This document shows positions 9,272-19,403 of a DNA stretch of 64,000 nt, one piece after another. Both the position numbers and the translations under genes were made by a program. The stretch covers positions 372,001 through 436,000 of the forward strand of contig NZ_CANMAA010000002.1 in the NCBI RefSeq assembly GCF_947495735.1. Direction: 5' to 3'. The notes beneath the pieces were generated by a model. The model was not told where the DNA came from. It did not search any database and worked only from the letters and a program-made list of their open reading frames with translations. This DNA is from an uncultured Pseudokineococcus sp. Its GTDB lineage: Bacteria > Actinomycetota > Actinomycetes > Actinomycetales > Quadrisphaeraceae. Every line of letters starts with the position of its first letter. Position 1 is the stretch's first letter.

Positions 9272-9898
9272 TCAGGCGGCGGCCCACGCCCCCGCGTTGT
9301 GCTCCAGCAGGCGCCAGGGCACCGAGCCCGGCGTCCCGCGCAGCAGCGACGTCCAGCGGGCGTTGCGCAGGCCGGTCAGCAGCGGCGCCGCCTCGCGCGG
9401 CAGCCCCAGCAGCTGCAGGAGCGCCGCGCCGAGGGCGCCGCCGTGCCCGACGACGACGAGCACCTCGTCGTCCGCCAGGGACGCCGCGTGCTCCTCGACC
9501 GCCGCGACGACCCGGGCGCCCGCCGCCGTGCGGCGCTCACCCCCGCCGGGAGGCACGTCCTCTCCCGCGAGCCACGCCGCGTGGAGCTCGGGCCACCCGG
9601 ACTCGATCTCCGCGCGTCGCAGGCCCTGCCAGTCGCCGCCGAAGACCTCGCGCAGCCGCGGGTCGAGCGCGACGGGCAGGTCCGCCGCCAGGGCCAGCGC
9701 ACCGGCCGTCGCGCTCGCGCGCACGAGGTCGGAGCTGACGAGCCGGACCGGCTCCCGCTCGGCGAGCACGGCGGCGGCCTCGCGCACCTGCTGGCCGCCC
9801 AGCTCGCTGAGCGGGATGTCGGTGTGCCCCTGCCAGCGGCCCTCGGCGTTCCAGGTCGTCTGCCCGTGCCGCCACAGGACGACCTGCGCGGGGCTCAC
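9272..9898 (-). CDS. Histidine phosphatase (phosphoglycerate-mutase-like)
   Basis: A 208-aa histidine-phosphatase-superfamily enzyme. The phospho-acceptor motif is RHGQTTWN (residues 10-17), followed by GRWQGHTDIPLSELG. The second catalytic His is in VVVGHGGALGAALL. Family members include cofactor-dependent phosphoglycerate mutases and broad-specificity phosphatases such as GpgP; the true substrate is undetermined. Its GTG overlaps the rsfS stop (GTGA), implying translational coupling. The nadD-rsfS-gpm order is conserved in actinobacteria (M. tuberculosis Rv2421c-Rv2419c). Confidence 0.9.
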   Translation of the reverse strand: MSPAQVVLWRHGQTTWNAEGRWQGHTDIPLSELGGQQVREAAAVLAEREPVRLVSSDLVRASATAGALALAADLPVALDPRLREVFGGDWQGLRRAEIESGWPELHAAWLAGEDVPPGGGERRTAAGARVVAAVEEHAASLADDEVLVVVGHGGALGAALLQLLGLPREAAPLLTGLRNARWTSLLRGTPGSVPWRLLEHNAGAWAAA

Positions 9899-10275
9899 GC
9901 CTCGCGTCCGGCCTGCACCGACTCCGGGAGCTCGACGACGGGGCAGTCCTTCCAGAGCCGCTCGAGGGCGTAGAAGCGACGGTCCTCGGCCTGCTGGACG
10001 TGCACGACGATCTCCGCGTAGTCCAGCAGGACCCAGCGGGCCTCGGTCAGCCCCTCGCGGCGCACCGGCTTGGCGCCCAGGGAGCGCATGCGCTCCTCGA
10101 CGGCGTCGACGATGGCGCGGACCTGCCGGTCGGAGTCCCCCGAGGCGAGGACGAAGACGTCGGTGATGACGAGCTGCTCGCTGACGTCCAGCGCGAGCAC
10201 CTCACCCGCCAGCTTGTCGGCTGCGGCCTCGGCGGCAGCGCGGGCGAGCTCGAGGGAGCGGTCGGTGGCGGTCAC
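9895..10275 (-). CDS. rsfS: Ribosomal silencing factor RsfS
   Basis: A 126-aa protein of the RsfS/Iojap family, which binds uL14 on the 50S subunit and blocks subunit joining during starvation. The family core is LVITDVFVLASGDSDRQVRAI ... RREGLTEARWVLLDYAEIVVHVQ, ending near FYALERLWKDCP. It starts at a GTG with GGAGG just upstream. It overlaps the downstream phosphatase gene by 4 bases. It lies in the nadD cluster, as in most actinobacteria. Confidence 0.95.
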   Translation of the reverse strand: MTATDRSLELARAAAEAAADKLAGEVLALDVSEQLVITDVFVLASGDSDRQVRAIVDAVEERMRSLGAKPVRREGLTEARWVLLDYAEIVVHVQQAEDRRFYALERLWKDCPVVELPESVQAGREA

Positions 10276-10361
10276 GGGTCCTCCAGACGCGCCGCGGCGG
10301 GACGCCGCAGCCGGGTCCCCAGCGTCTCACGCACGAGCGCGCCGCCGGTCGGGCCGCCGGC

Positions 10362-10631
10362 TCAGGCGCCCGGACCTCCGGCCGACCCCTGGTCCGCCTC
10401 CACGTCCGGCCCCGGGGCGACGTCGTCCGGGTCGACCGCACCGGACCCGGCGGGCTCGGCGTCCTCGCCCTCGACGTCGGACCCGGTCGGCGCGCCGTCG
10501 ACACCGGTGGGGCTCTCCACGTCGGCCTGGCCCTGGGACGCCACGGCCGCCAGCTCGTCCGCGGCCCGCGCCAGGTCCTCGCCGGCCCGCTCGTCCCCGG
10601 AGCCGGCCCCCGCCGGCTGGCGGCCGCTCAC
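10362..10631 (-). CDS. Small acidic low-complexity protein coupled to nadD
   Basis: An 89-aa frame whose GTG overlaps the nadD TGA (GTGA), so it would be translated by re-initiation. The product begins [20 protein letters not shown] and is then rich in Asp, Glu, Gly and Pro ([17 protein letters not shown]). It has no membrane segment and no domain I recognise. The 86-base gap to rsfS is otherwise empty. The coupling and consistent codon bias argue for a real gene; the low complexity argues against a conserved function. Confidence 0.5.
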   Translation of the reverse strand: MSGRQPAGAGSGDERAGEDLARAADELAAVASQGQADVESPTGVDGAPTGSDVEGEDAEPAGSGAVDPDDVAPGPDVEADQGSAGGPGA

Positions 10632-11269
10632 GGGAGGGTCCCGTCGGCGGCCGTCCCGCGCGCCGGGGCGTCCGCGGGCGCGTAGAGGCCGTGCTTGCCG
10701 ATGTACTGCACGACGCCGTCGGGCACGAGGTACCAGACCGGCTCACCCCGGGCGACGCGGTCGCGGCAGTCGGTCGAGGAGATGGCCAGCGCGGGGATCT
10801 CGAGCAGGCTCACGCGGTCACCGGGCAGGCCCGTCGCCGCGAGCTCGTGGCCCGGTCGGGTGACCCCGACGAAGTGCGCCAGCTCCCACACCTCGTCGGC
10901 GTCCTTCCAGCCGAGGATCTGCTGGAGGGCGTCGGCCCCCGTGATGAAGAAGAGCTGCGCGTCGCCCGTCGTGCGGCTCAGGTCGCGCAGCGTGTCCACC
11001 GTGTAGGTCGGGCCGGGGCGGTCGACGTCGACGCGGCTCACGGTGAAGGAGGGGTTGGACGCCGTCGCGACGACGGTCATGAGGTAGCGGTGCTCCGCGC
11101 CGGTGACCTCGCGGTGGTCCTTCTGCCAGGGCCGCCCGGTCGGCACGAAGACGACCTCCTCGAGCCCGAAGACGCTCGCGACCTCGCTCGCGGCCACGAG
11201 GTGGCCGTGGTGGACGGGGTCGAACGTCCCGCCCATGACGCCGATGCGGCGCCGTCCCGGGGAGGGCAC
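10628..11269 (-). CDS. nadD: Nicotinate-nucleotide adenylyltransferase
   Basis: A 213-aa enzyme that adenylates nicotinate mononucleotide to deamido-NAD in NAD synthesis. It has the nucleotidyltransferase signature [12 protein letters not shown] (residues 13-24), [18 protein letters not shown], and the C-terminal [28 protein letters not shown] with the family SS(T/S)xxR-type motif. Residues after KHGLY are a short nonconserved tail. It starts at GTG 11269. Downstream are the small acidic ORF, rsfS and the phosphatase. Confidence 0.95.
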   Translation of the reverse strand: MPSPGRRRIGVMGGTFDPVHHGHLVAASEVASVFGLEEVVFVPTGRPWQKDHREVTGAEHRYLMTVVATASNPSFTVSRVDVDRPGPTYTVDTLRDLSRTTGDAQLFFITGADALQQILGWKDADEVWELAHFVGVTRPGHELAATGLPGDRVSLLEIPALAISSTDCRDRVARGEPVWYLVPDGVVQYIGKHGLYAPADAPARGTAADGTLP

Positions 11270-11349
11270 GGGGAGCCCGGCCTCGCCGGGGCCGGCGGCA
11301 CCGGAGACCCGGACCGGCTCGCCCGGGGCGCGCGCGTCCAGCGGTGGCC

Positions 11350-11586
11350 TCAGTGCCCGGAGCCGGCGTCGTGGGGCCCGGAGTGCGGGCCCTCGTGCAT
11401 GCCGTCGCGGTCGGGGTGGCGCGTGCCCACGCTGCGGAAGGCGTACGTCAGCAGCAGGACCGCGATCAGCGCCGAGAAGGCGATGAGCCCGAAGTAGAAC
11501 GAGTCGAACGGGAGCTCGTTGACGAGCATCTCGTGGGCGCCGTCGACCTCTCCGTCGGCTGCCTGGACGACCGCGCGGCTCAGCAT
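11350..11586 (-). CDS. Small single-pass membrane protein of the nadD-proA region
   Basis: A 78-aa protein starting at an ATG with GGAG 8-11 bases upstream. Residues about 26-46 ([21 protein letters not shown]) form one transmembrane helix, preceded by the conserved-looking [12 protein letters not shown] His/Asp/Gly-rich tail follows ([22 protein letters not shown]). Small proteins of this layout occur between nadD and proA in other actinobacteria. The function is unknown; the His-rich tail could bind metal, which is only an inference. Confidence 0.75.
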   Translation of the reverse strand: MLSRAVVQAADGEVDGAHEMLVNELPFDSFYFGLIAFSALIAVLLLTYAFRSVGTRHPDRDGMHEGPHSGPHDAGSGH

Positions 11587-11719
11587 CGGTGGCTCTCCTC
11601 GTGGATCTCCGGCACCGGCCCGGTCGGGCCGACGCACGGGCAGTGTGCCACGACGCGGCGCGCGAGCCCGGCGGCCACGAGGCCGGCGGCCCCCGCGGAG
11701 GAGCGGCGCACCGAGGACC

Positions 11720-13048
11720 TCACGGCCGGACGTGCCCGTCGCCGGTGACGACCCAGCGCGTCGTGGTGAGCTCGGCGAGCCCCATGGGCCCCCGCGCGTG
11801 GAGCTTCTGGGTGGAGATGCCGATCTCCGCGCCCAGGCCCATCTGGGCGCCGTCGGTGAAGCGCGTGGAGGCGTTGACCATGACGGCCGCCGAGTCCACC
11901 TCCGCGGCGAAGCGCTCGGCGGTCGCGAGGTCGCGCGTCACGACGGCCTCGGTGTGCCCGGTGGACCAGCGGTCGATGTGCGCCAGGGCCGCGTCCAGGT
12001 CGGGCACCACGCCGACGGCCAGCTCCATCGCGAGGTACTCGGCGGCCCAGTCCGCGTCCGTCGCGGGCTCCACCTGCACGCCGGGCAGGTGCTCCGCCGC
12101 GGCCCGGACGGCGTCGTCGCCGTGCAGCCGGACGCCGGCGGCCGCCATGGCCCCCAGCAGCGGCGGGAGGAAGGCGTCGGCCACCGCGGCGTGCACGAGC
12201 ACGGTCTCGGCGGAGTTGCACACGCTGGTGCGCTGGGTCTTGCTGTTGAGGGCGATCTCGAGCGCGCTGGCGAGGTCGGCGGCGGCGTCGACGTAGACGT
12301 GGCAGTTGCCCGTGCCCGTCTCGATGACCGGCACGGTCGAGGAGCGGACGACCTCGGCGATGAGCCCGGCGCCGCCGCGGGGCACCAGGACGTCGACGAG
12401 GCCGCGGGCGCGCATGAGGGCCTGCACGCCCGGGCGGCCGTGCTCGTCGACCGTGCTCACGAGCTCGGCCGGCAGGCCCTGGGCGACCAGGGCCTCGCGC
12501 ACGACCGCGACGACGACCGCGTTCGTCTCGCGGGCGGCCGACCCGCCCCGCAGCACGACGGCGCTGCCGCTCTTGAGCGCCAGCGCGGCGGCGTCGACGG
12601 TCACGTTCGGCCGGGCCTCGTAGACGACCGCCACGACGCCCATGGGCACGCGCAGCTGCCGCAGCCGCAGCCCGTTGGGCAGCGTCTGCCCGCGGACGAC
12701 CTCGCCGACCGGGTCGGGCAGGCCCGCGACGTCGCGGACGGCGCCGGCGATGTCGCGCAGGCGGTCGACGTCCAGGCGCAGCCGGTCGAGCAGGTTCTCG
12801 GCGAGCCCCTCGGCGGCGCCGCGCTCCAGGTCGCGGCCGTTGGCCTCGACCACGCGGGCCGACTGCGCGACGAGGGCGTCCGCGACCGCGAGCAGCGCCG
12901 CGTCCTTGCGGGCCCGCGTGGCGGTGGCCAGCGACCGGCTCGCGGCCCGGGCGGCCCGGCACACCGCCAGGACCGCGTCCTCGACGGGGTCGCCCGCCGC
13001 ACCGGTGCTCGTGGTGGCCGAGGGGGTCGCGTCCAGGACCGAGCTCAT
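11720..13048 (-). CDS. proA: Gamma-glutamyl phosphate reductase
   Basis: A 442-aa NADPH-dependent aldehyde-dehydrogenase-fold enzyme, the second step of proline synthesis (glutamyl-5-phosphate to glutamate semialdehyde). Key segments are [44 protein letters not shown], and the catalytic cysteine in [16 protein letters not shown], then [20 protein letters not shown] near the end. The start is ATG 13048. proB lies about 2.6 kb upstream on the same strand, separated by the SPFH/NfeD pair and a plus-strand gene, so proA is probably transcribed separately. Confidence 0.97.
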   Translation of the reverse strand: MSSVLDATPSATTSTGAAGDPVEDAVLAVCRAARAASRSLATATRARKDAALLAVADALVAQSARVVEANGRDLERGAAEGLAENLLDRLRLDVDRLRDIAGAVRDVAGLPDPVGEVVRGQTLPNGLRLRQLRVPMGVVAVVYEARPNVTVDAAALALKSGSAVVLRGGSAARETNAVVVAVVREALVAQGLPAELVSTVDEHGRPGVQALMRARGLVDVLVPRGGAGLIAEVVRSSTVPVIETGTGNCHVYVDAAADLASALEIALNSKTQRTSVCNSAETVLVHAAVADAFLPPLLGAMAAAGVRLHGDDAVRAAAEHLPGVQVEPATDADWAAEYLAMELAVGVVPDLDAALAHIDRWSTGHTEAVVTRDLATAERFAAEVDSAAVMVNASTRFTDGAQMGLGAEIGISTQKLHARGPMGLAELTTTRWVVTGDGHVRP

Positions 13049-13175
13049 GCGCCGAAGGGTAGGCCGAGCACGGCCCGCCGCGGGCGCGGTGCCCGGACGG
13101 CGGACGGCCGCCGCAGACGGCGGGTCCCGAACGGGACGTGCTCGTCCGGCCCGGGGCCCTCGTCCTCCCCGCCCG

Positions 13176-14447
13176 TCAGGGGGCGGGGTGGCTGCCCGGT
13201 CCGCCCGGGCCCGCGGACCCGGGGACGTCCTCGGGACCGCCGACGGCGGGCGGGGGCGCCGCCGCGCCCGTGGCCTCGGCACCGGACCGGTCCACCCCCT
13301 CGTCACCGGGGACCGGCGGGACGTCGGCGCCGCTGCTGGGGGCGCGGCGCCCGCGGCGGGTGCCCGCCTCGGCGGCGGCGGCCTCCCGCGTGGCGCCCTC
13401 CGCCTCCTCGCGGGCGCGTCGCAGCGCCTCGGCCGGGTCCTCCAGCACGGGCGCGTCGAGGTGGGCGGCGATGCCGCTGCCGTCCCCCTCGGGCGACCCC
13501 TGGTCGCCCTGCTGAGCCGCGGCGTCCTGCCCGGCGTCGTCCTGCGACCCGCCGTCGCCGGAGCGGCGGGCGAACGCGTCACCGACGCCCTTCAGCGCGT
13601 CGTTCAGCTCGCTCGGCACGATCCAGACCTTGTTGGCATCGCCCTTCGCGATCTGCGGCAGCGTCTGCAGGTACTGGTAGGCGAGCAGGTTCGGGGTCGG
13701 GTTGCCCCGGTGGATGGCCCCGAAGACCTCGACGATGGCGCGCGAGCGGCCCTGGGCCTCGAGGATGGCGGCCTGGGCCTGCCCCTCGGCGCGCAGGACG
13801 GAGGACTGCTTGTCGCCCTCCGCGGTGAGGATCTGGCTCTGCTTGACGCCCTCGGCGTTGAGGATGGTCGCGCGGCGGTCGCGCTCGGCCCGCATCTGCT
13901 TCTCCATCGAGTCCTGCACGCTCGCCGGGGGGTCGATGGCCTTGAGCTCGACGCGGTTCACGCGCACGCCCCAGCGGCCCGTGGCCTCGTCGAGCACGCC
14001 GCGCAGCTGGCCGTTGATCTGGTCGCGGCTGGTCAGGGTCTGCTCGAGGTCGAGCGAGCCGACGACGTTGCGCAGCGTCGTGACCGTCAGCTGCTCGATG
14101 CCCTGGATGTAGTTGGCGATCTCGTACGTCGCCGCCTTCGGGTCCGTGGGCTGGAAGTAGATGACCGAGTCGATGCTCACGACGAGGTTGTCAGAGGTGA
14201 TGACCGGCTGCGGCGGGAAGGACACGACCTGCTCGCGCAGGTCGACGACCGCCCGGGGCTTGTCGATGAAGGGCACGAGGAAGTGCAGCCCCGCGTCGAG
14301 CGTGCGCGAGTACCGGCCCAGGCGCTCGATGATGACGGCGCTGGCCTGCGACACGATCCGCACGGACTTGACGACGGTGGCGATGACGAAGACGACCAGG
14401 AGCAGGAGGACGACGTAGAGGGCGAGGGTGCCCACGGTGGGGGTCAC
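13176..14447 (-). CDS. SPFH/band 7 membrane scaffold protein (stomatin/QmcA-like)
   Basis: About 423 aa. It has one N-terminal membrane helix ([19 protein letters not shown], residues about 8-26), then the SPFH domain ([22 protein letters not shown] ... [10 protein letters not shown] ... [20 protein letters not shown] ... [20 protein letters not shown]). A coiled-coil Ala/Glu/Gln region and a long disordered Pro/Gly/Ala tail follow. Such proteins form flotillin-like membrane microdomain assemblies. Its GTG overlaps the NfeD stop (GTGA); NfeD-SPFH pairs are a well-known operon in which NfeD supports the scaffold. Confidence 0.93.
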   Translation of the reverse strand: MTPTVGTLALYVVLLLLVVFVIATVVKSVRIVSQASAVIIERLGRYSRTLDAGLHFLVPFIDKPRAVVDLREQVVSFPPQPVITSDNLVVSIDSVIYFQPTDPKAATYEIANYIQGIEQLTVTTLRNVVGSLDLEQTLTSRDQINGQLRGVLDEATGRWGVRVNRVELKAIDPPASVQDSMEKQMRAERDRRATILNAEGVKQSQILTAEGDKQSSVLRAEGQAQAAILEAQGRSRAIVEVFGAIHRGNPTPNLLAYQYLQTLPQIAKGDANKVWIVPSELNDALKGVGDAFARRSGDGGSQDDAGQDAAAQQGDQGSPEGDGSGIAAHLDAPVLEDPAEALRRAREEAEGATREAAAAEAGTRRGRRAPSSGADVPPVPGDEGVDRSGAEATGAAAPPPAVGGPEDVPGSAGPGGPGSHPAP

Positions 14448-14971
14448 GAGGGGCTCCAGGGACTCGGGGACGGGTCGGGGCCGGAGGGGCTGGTGCCGGG
14501 CGCGGGGCGGCCGGGCGGGTCGGCGGGGGGCAGGGCGCGGACGACGGCCGTGGCGCCGTCGATGCGCACGACCTCGACGTCCGCTCCGGCCAGCAGCACG
14601 TCGCCGGACTCGGTGCGCGCGCTCCACACCTCGCCGCGGAGCTTCACGCGGCCGTCGCGGGCGGTCACCTGCTCGAGCACCTCGGCGCGCTGGCCGACGT
14701 TGGCGTCGGCGTTCGTCGCCACCAGGGGCAGGTGCGGCCGCACGTAGCGGAGCACCGCGGGGCGAGCCAGCGCCAGCAGGACGAAGGCGGCCACCGCGAA
14801 GGTGATGACCTGCAGCGGGAGGGACAGGCCCAGCGCGGCCGAGAGGGCCGCCACGAGGGCGGCGGCGGCGACCATGCCGAAGACGAGGTCGAGGGAGGCC
14901 ACCTCGACGGCCCCGAGCAGCAGGGCCAGCCCCACCCACAGCAGCCACTGGAGGTCCTCGAGACCACCCAC
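14444..14971 (-). CDS. NfeD-family membrane protein
   Basis: About 175 aa. The N-terminal half is a multi-helix membrane region (LLWVGLALLLGAVEVASLDL, FGMVAAAALVAALSAALGL, VITFAVAAFVLLALARPAVL). The C-terminal half is a soluble OB-fold domain (NVGQRAEVLEQVTARDGRVKL ... VLLAGADVEVVRIDGATAVV), typical of NfeD1b. GTG 14971 was chosen because the next upstream sequence is not membrane-like; the RBS is weak (GGGGG). It is translationally coupled to the SPFH gene. Confidence 0.88.
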   Translation of the reverse strand: MGGLEDLQWLLWVGLALLLGAVEVASLDLVFGMVAAAALVAALSAALGLSLPLQVITFAVAAFVLLALARPAVLRYVRPHLPLVATNADANVGQRAEVLEQVTARDGRVKLRGEVWSARTESGDVLLAGADVEVVRIDGATAVVRALPPADPPGRPAPGTSPSGPDPSPSPWSPS

Positions 14972-15154
14972 GCGCGCACCCCCGCCCCTCGGTCGGCCCG
15001 GTCGGCGGCGGCGCCACCGGCCCTGGTCGCTCCTGCCGGACCCTAGCCGCCGGGTCCGACGCGAGCGGGACCCGGCCCCGTGGTGGCGCGGGAGGGACGT
15101 CCGGCGCAGGATCGCAGGCAGCCCGGCACCGCCCGCCGACCCGCTGGAGGACCC

Positions 15155-15568
15155 GTGATCTCCGTCTCCACCGCCCGCGCCCTGCGCACGTCCGGTCTCG
15201 CCTGGGAGCCCTCGTCCGGGGACCGCTTCGTCATCACCGACCGCGGCATGGACGAGGAGGTGTTCGTCCTGTCCGAGATGGTCGTGGAGGCCCAGGAGCA
15301 CGCCACCGGCAGGGTCCTCGGCTTCAACGGCACCACCGAGTGGGCCCTGGACTCCGTCGACGCGGAGCAGGCCGTCTGGCTGCCGCGCGAGGGCCAGCTG
15401 CGCGCGCTGCTCGGGACGTCGTTCACGGGCCTGGAGCGGACCGACGACGGCTTCGTCGTGCGCACCCGCGACGCCGACGGCGACCGCGCCTCCCGGTCCG
15501 AGGACGCCGAGGAGGCGTACGCGCTCGCCGTCCTGGCCGTGCGCGCCCGCGCCGCGCGCAGCGCCTGA
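15155..15568 (+). CDS. Conserved actinobacterial protein of unknown function
   Basis: A 137-aa soluble protein with GTG 15155 and GGAGG four bases upstream (15146-15150). The sequence (ISVSTARALRTSGLAWEP, SGDRFVITDRGMDEEVFVLS, GRVLGFNGTTEWALDSVD, AVWLPREGQLRALLG) belongs to a family I recall from many actinobacteria. Some database entries label it CpaE-like pilus protein, without support visible here. It has no membrane segment and no nucleotide-binding motif. It is divergent from NfeD and convergent with proB. Confidence 0.8.
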   Translation: MISVSTARALRTSGLAWEPSSGDRFVITDRGMDEEVFVLSEMVVEAQEHATGRVLGFNGTTEWALDSVDAEQAVWLPREGQLRALLGTSFTGLERTDDGFVVRTRDADGDRASRSEDAEEAYALAVLAVRARAARSA

Positions 15569-15640
15569 CGCGACCGAACCGAAGCCGGGGCCGGGACCGG
15601 AGCCGGGCGCCCTGCGCCGACCGGGCGGCGGCCGCGGGCG

Positions 15641-16825
15641 TCAGCCCGGCGGCAGCGGCCGCGCGACGAGCACGAGGTCGTCGCGGTGCACGAGCACGCG
15701 GTCCCGGCCGGGGCCGAGCTCGCGGGCGTTGTCCCCGGTGGAGCGTCCCAGCAGGGGCGGGACCTCCGCGGCGGCGTAGGCCACCAGCCCGCGGGCCAGC
15801 ACGTGGTCGGCCGAGTCCACGAGGTCGACGGCGTCGCCCGCCTCGAAGTCCCCGCGCACCGCGCGCACGCCGGCGGGCAGCAGGGACGCGCCGCGGTCGC
15901 GCACGGCCCGGACGGCTCCGTCGTCGAGGACGAGCGCGCCGCGCGAGCGGGCGGCGTGGGCCAGCCACAGCATCCGGGTGCGGCGCCGCCGCCCCGTGGC
16001 CGCGAACCAGGTGCCGACGTCGGCCCCGGAGAGCCCCTCGCGGGCGAGCGCGGCGCTGGTGAGCAGCGCGGGGATGCCCGAGGACGTCGCGAGGTCGGCG
16101 GCGGCGATCTTGGTCGCCATCCCGCCGGTGCCCACCCCCGCGCCACCGGTGCCGCCGACGACGACGGCGTCCAGGTCGCCCGGGCCGGACACCAGCGGCA
16201 CGCGGCGGCTGCCCGGGCGCGACGGCGGGCCGTCGTGCAGGGCGTCGACGTCGGAGAGCAGCACGAGCGCGTCGGCCCGCACGAGGTGGGCGACGAGCGC
16301 GGCGAGGCGGTCGTTGTCGCCGAAGCGGATCTCGTCGGTGGCCACCGTGTCGTTCTCGTTGACGACGGGCAGCACGCCGAGCCCCAGCAGGCGCTCGAGG
16401 GTGCGCTGGGCGTTGCGGTAGTGCCCGCGGCGCACGACGTCCTCCGCCGTGAGCAGCACCTGCCCCACCGGCGTCCCCGCCGGCTCGAGCGCCCGGGCGT
16501 AGGCCGCGACGAGCAGGCCCTGGCCCACGCTGGCGGCGGCCTGCTGGGTCGCGAGGTCCGACGGGCGGCGGAGGAGCCCCAGCGGGGCGAGGCCGGCGGC
16601 GATGGCTCCCGAGGAGACGAGCACCACCTCTCCCCCGCGGGCGCGCACGTCCTGCAGGGCCCCGACCAGGGCGCCGAGGCGGTCCTCGTCGAGACCCCCG
16701 GCGGCCGTCGTCAGGGACGAGGAGCCGACCTTGACCACGACGCGCCCGGCGCGCGGCAGGTCCTCGCGGGAGCGCACCGCGGAGGCTCCCGGGGGCGGCT
16801 CTGCGGCGGCGGAGGACGCCGTCAC
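15641..16825 (-). CDS. proB: Glutamate 5-kinase with PUA domain
   Basis: A 394-aa amino-acid-kinase-fold enzyme that phosphorylates glutamate as the first, proline-inhibited step of proline synthesis. It shows RVVVKVGSSSLT, VVLVSSGAIAAGL, VLPVVNENDTVATDEIRFGDND, and VGTGGMATKIAAADLATSSGIP. A C-terminal PUA domain follows (GALVLDDGAVRAVRDRGASL to the end). The GTG is two bases after the obgE stop, so the two are co-transcribed, an order conserved in actinobacteria (obg-proB). Proline inhibition is known for the family and not shown by the sequence. Confidence 0.97.
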   Translation of the reverse strand: MTASSAAAEPPPGASAVRSREDLPRAGRVVVKVGSSSLTTAAGGLDEDRLGALVGALQDVRARGGEVVLVSSGAIAAGLAPLGLLRRPSDLATQQAAASVGQGLLVAAYARALEPAGTPVGQVLLTAEDVVRRGHYRNAQRTLERLLGLGVLPVVNENDTVATDEIRFGDNDRLAALVAHLVRADALVLLSDVDALHDGPPSRPGSRRVPLVSGPGDLDAVVVGGTGGAGVGTGGMATKIAAADLATSSGIPALLTSAALAREGLSGADVGTWFAATGRRRRTRMLWLAHAARSRGALVLDDGAVRAVRDRGASLLPAGVRAVRGDFEAGDAVDLVDSADHVLARGLVAYAAAEVPPLLGRSTGDNARELGPGRDRVLVHRDDLVLVARPLPPG

Positions 16826-16827
16826 GC

Positions 16828-18375
16828 TCAGCCGTTCCCGCGGTCGGCGGGAGCACCCCGCTCCGCGCGGCGGTCGGCGAGCCGCTCCGCCTCGAGCTCG
16901 GCCTGCGTCTCGGCCCGTCCGGCCTTGCGCTCCTCCATCAGGCGGCGCCGCTCCCCGCGGGTCGGCCGCTCGTCGGTGGACAGACGCGGGTCCTCGCCGC
17001 GCCGGCCGCCGAGCAGCTCGGCACCCCCGACGAGCGTCGGGTCCCAGTCGAAGACGACGGCGCGCGGCCCGTCGCCGATGACGACCTCGGAGCCCGCGAC
17101 GGCCCCGGCGGCGAACAGCTCCTCCTCGACCCCGAGCTTGGCGAGCCGGTCGGCGAGGTAGCCCACCGCCTCGTCGTTGGCGAAGTCGGTCTGGCGCACC
17201 CAGCGCTCGGGGCGGTCGCCGCGCACGCGGAACCGGACGCCGTCGGTCGCGTCCTCGGCGTCCTCGCGCGTGACGGCGAACTCGGTCTCGTCGACGGCGC
17301 GGGGGCGCAGCACGATGCGGCGCGCCTCGGCCACGGGCGCGGCCTCGCGGGCGCGGCGCACGAGCCGCGCCATCGCGAAGGACAGCTCGCGCAGGCCCTC
17401 GTGGGATGCGGCGGACACCTCGACCACCTCGTGGCCGCGCTCCTCGAGCTCGGGGCGCACGAAGTCGGCCAGCTCGCGCGCCTCGGGCACGTCGACCTTG
17501 TTGAGGACCACGAGCACGGGACGCTGCTCCAGCGGCAGCCCCGGCTCGCCCGTCGCGGTCAGGTCGACCGCGTAGCGGGCGAGCTCGGCCTCGATGACGT
17601 CGAGGTCGCTGATCGGGTCGCGGCCGGGCTCGAGCGTCGCGCAGTCGAGCACGTGCACGATCGCGGCGGTGCGCTCGACGTGGCGCAGGAACTGCAGGCC
17701 GAGCCCCTTGCCCTCGCTGGCGCCCTCGATGAGGCCGGGCACGTCGGCGACGACGAAGCGCTCGTCGCCCGCGACCACGACGCCGAGGTTGGGCACCAGC
17801 GTCGTGAACGGGTAGTCGGCGATCTTGGGCCGCGCCGCGGACATCGAGGCCACGAGGCTGGACTTGCCGGCGCTCGGGTACCCCACCAGCGCGACGTCGG
17901 CGAGGGACTTCAGCTCGAGGACGACGTCGCCCTCCCAGCCGGGCTCGCCCAGGAGCGCGAAGCCGGGGGCCTTGCGCTTGTTCGTCGCGAGCGCGGCGTT
18001 GCCGAGGCCGCCGGCGCCGCCCGGCGCCAGGTCGACCGCCGTGCCGACGTCCACGAGGTCGGCGAGCACGCGCCCGTCGGCGGCGTCCTTGACGACGGTG
18101 CCGGCGGGCACGCGCAGGACGAGGTCCTGGCCCGCGGCGCCGTGGCGCATGTCGCCCTCGCCGGGGCGGCCGTTGCCCGCGGTGCGGTGGGGGGCGTGGT
18201 GGTAGTCGAGCAGCGTGGTCGTCGACGCGTCGACGACCAGCCGCACACTTCCGCCCCGGCCGCCGTTGCCGCCGTCGGGCCCGCCGAGCGGCTTGAACTT
18301 CTCACGGTGCACGGAGGCGCAGCCGTGCCCCCCGCTCCCGCCCGCCACGTGCAGGACGACCCGGTCCACGAACAT
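16828..18375 (-). CDS. obgE: GTPase Obg/CgtA
   Basis: A 515-aa essential ribosome-assembly and stress GTPase. The N-terminal glycine-rich Obg domain (residues 1-157, [30 protein letters not shown]) is followed by the G domain: G1 GYPSAGKSS, the switch region [15 protein letters not shown]3 [16 protein letters not shown], and G4 NKVD. The OCT C-terminal domain follows ([21 protein letters not shown] ... [19 protein letters not shown]). A charged Arg/Glu tail of about 60 residues extends beyond it. The ATG at 18375 matches family N-termini. It sits downstream of a strong terminator, so it probably has its own promoter. Confidence 0.97.
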   Translation of the reverse strand: MFVDRVVLHVAGGSGGHGCASVHREKFKPLGGPDGGNGGRGGSVRLVVDASTTTLLDYHHAPHRTAGNGRPGEGDMRHGAAGQDLVLRVPAGTVVKDAADGRVLADLVDVGTAVDLAPGGAGGLGNAALATNKRKAPGFALLGEPGWEGDVVLELKSLADVALVGYPSAGKSSLVASMSAARPKIADYPFTTLVPNLGVVVAGDERFVVADVPGLIEGASEGKGLGLQFLRHVERTAAIVHVLDCATLEPGRDPISDLDVIEAELARYAVDLTATGEPGLPLEQRPVLVVLNKVDVPEARELADFVRPELEERGHEVVEVSAASHEGLRELSFAMARLVRRAREAAPVAEARRIVLRPRAVDETEFAVTREDAEDATDGVRFRVRGDRPERWVRQTDFANDEAVGYLADRLAKLGVEEELFAAGAVAGSEVVIGDGPRAVVFDWDPTLVGGAELLGGRRGEDPRLSTDERPTRGERRRLMEERKAGRAETQAELEAERLADRRAERGAPADRGNG

Positions 18376-18473
18376 CGGCACGGCGGCCTCCTGCGTCTGC
18401 TGCGCACCCGGGGCGCGTGCGCCCGGTGCTGGGGGGGTGGTGCCGAGGGGTGCGCCCGGCCGGGGGCCGGACG

Positions 18474-18511
18474 CGCGAGAGGGGTGAGCCGACCGGCTCA
18501 CCCCTCTCGCG
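18474..18511 (-). terminator. Terminator of the rplU-rpmA transcript
   Basis: A 17-bp perfect stem (CGCGAGAGGGGTGAGCC and its complement) closes a GACC loop, 41 bases after the rpmA stop and 98 bases before obgE. Confidence 0.8.
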
Positions 18512-18552
18512 GGTCGCCGCCGGCGCGGGGCCGGCGGCAGGTGGTGCTGGTG

Positions 18553-18828
18553 TCAGTCGGCGACGGCCTCGGTGGCGACGTTCTCCACGATGTTGACCGT
18601 GCGGCGGCCGCGGCGGCTGCCGAACAGGACCGCGCCCGGCGTGAGGGCGAAGAGGGTGTCGTCCTTGCCGCGGCCGACGTTCTCGCCCGGGTGGAAGTGG
18701 GTCCCGCGCTGGCGCACGATGATCGCGCCGGCCTTGACCTCCTCGCCGCCGAAGCGCTTGACGCCCAGTCGCTGCGCGTTCGAGTCGCGGCCGTTGCGGC
18801 TGGAGCTCGCGCCCTTCTTGTGTGCCAT
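18553..18828 (-). CDS. rpmA: 50S ribosomal protein L27
   Basis: A 91-aa protein with the universal bL27 N-terminus [20 protein letters not shown] and [27 protein letters not shown]. The N-terminal tail reaches the peptidyl-transferase centre. No cleavable N-terminal extension is present, unlike Firmicutes L27. It is 98 bases downstream of rplU, with an 8-bp intercistronic hairpin (GCGCCGGC/GCCGGCGC, 18891-18913) between them. Confidence 0.98.
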   Translation of the reverse strand: MAHKKGASSSRNGRDSNAQRLGVKRFGGEEVKAGAIIVRQRGTHFHPGENVGRGKDDTLFALTPGAVLFGSRRGRRTVNIVENVATEAVAD

Positions 18829-18926
18829 GGCTGTGCCTCCGGTCGGCGGTGGTCCGTGGGTGCTGCTGCGGGGGTGGTGCGGTTCGTGCGGCGCCGGCGT
18901 GGTCTGCCGGCGCGGTCAGCCGGCTG

Positions 18927-19247
18927 TCAGCTGTCGATCGCGGTGATGCGCACGCGGGTGTGCTTCTGGCGGTGGCCCTGGCGCACCCGGTACCCGGTCT
19001 TGTTCTTGTACTTCAGGATGGTGATCTTGTCGGCCTTGACCTCGTCGAGCACCTCGGCGGTGACGGTGATCGAGGCGAGCGCCGAGGCCTCGCTGGTCAC
19101 GGTGGCGCCGTCGACGAGCAGGAGCGGCGCGAGCTCGAGCGTGCTGCCCGCCGCGGGGGTGCCGCCGCCGATCCGGTCGATGAGCAGCTCGCTGCCCACC
19201 GACACCTTCTCCTGCCGACCACCGGCGCGGACGATCGCGTACACCAC
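18927..19247 (-). CDS. rplU: 50S ribosomal protein L21
   Basis: A 106-aa bL21. The first GTG at 19247 gives MVYAIVRAGGRQEKVSVG, the canonical start, with AGGAG eight bases upstream. Family landmarks are ADKITILKYKNKTGYRVRQGHRQKHTRVRI. It is the first gene of the rplU-rpmA unit, driven by a near-consensus promoter about 150 bases upstream. Confidence 0.98.
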   Translation of the reverse strand: MVYAIVRAGGRQEKVSVGSELLIDRIGGGTPAAGSTLELAPLLLVDGATVTSEASALASITVTAEVLDEVKADKITILKYKNKTGYRVRQGHRQKHTRVRITAIDS

Positions 19248-19403
19248 GGGACTCTCCTGACGTCGACCGGTCTGGACCGGCGGAACGGCTGCATCACTGC
19301 TCGGGGCTGGCGCGGCGACCCGCCCGACCGAGGTCTTCGGGGCGACCCTCGAGAGGGACCGGGGCGCGCACAGCGCAGGGCGCACCGGTGGTGCGCCTCG
19401 GCA

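Noticed and set aside
13049-13582. N-terminal extension of ProA upstream of ATG 13048
   Set aside because: The upstream residues are Arg/Pro-rich and antisense-like, overlapping the SPFH gene. Family N-termini match the ATG at 13048.
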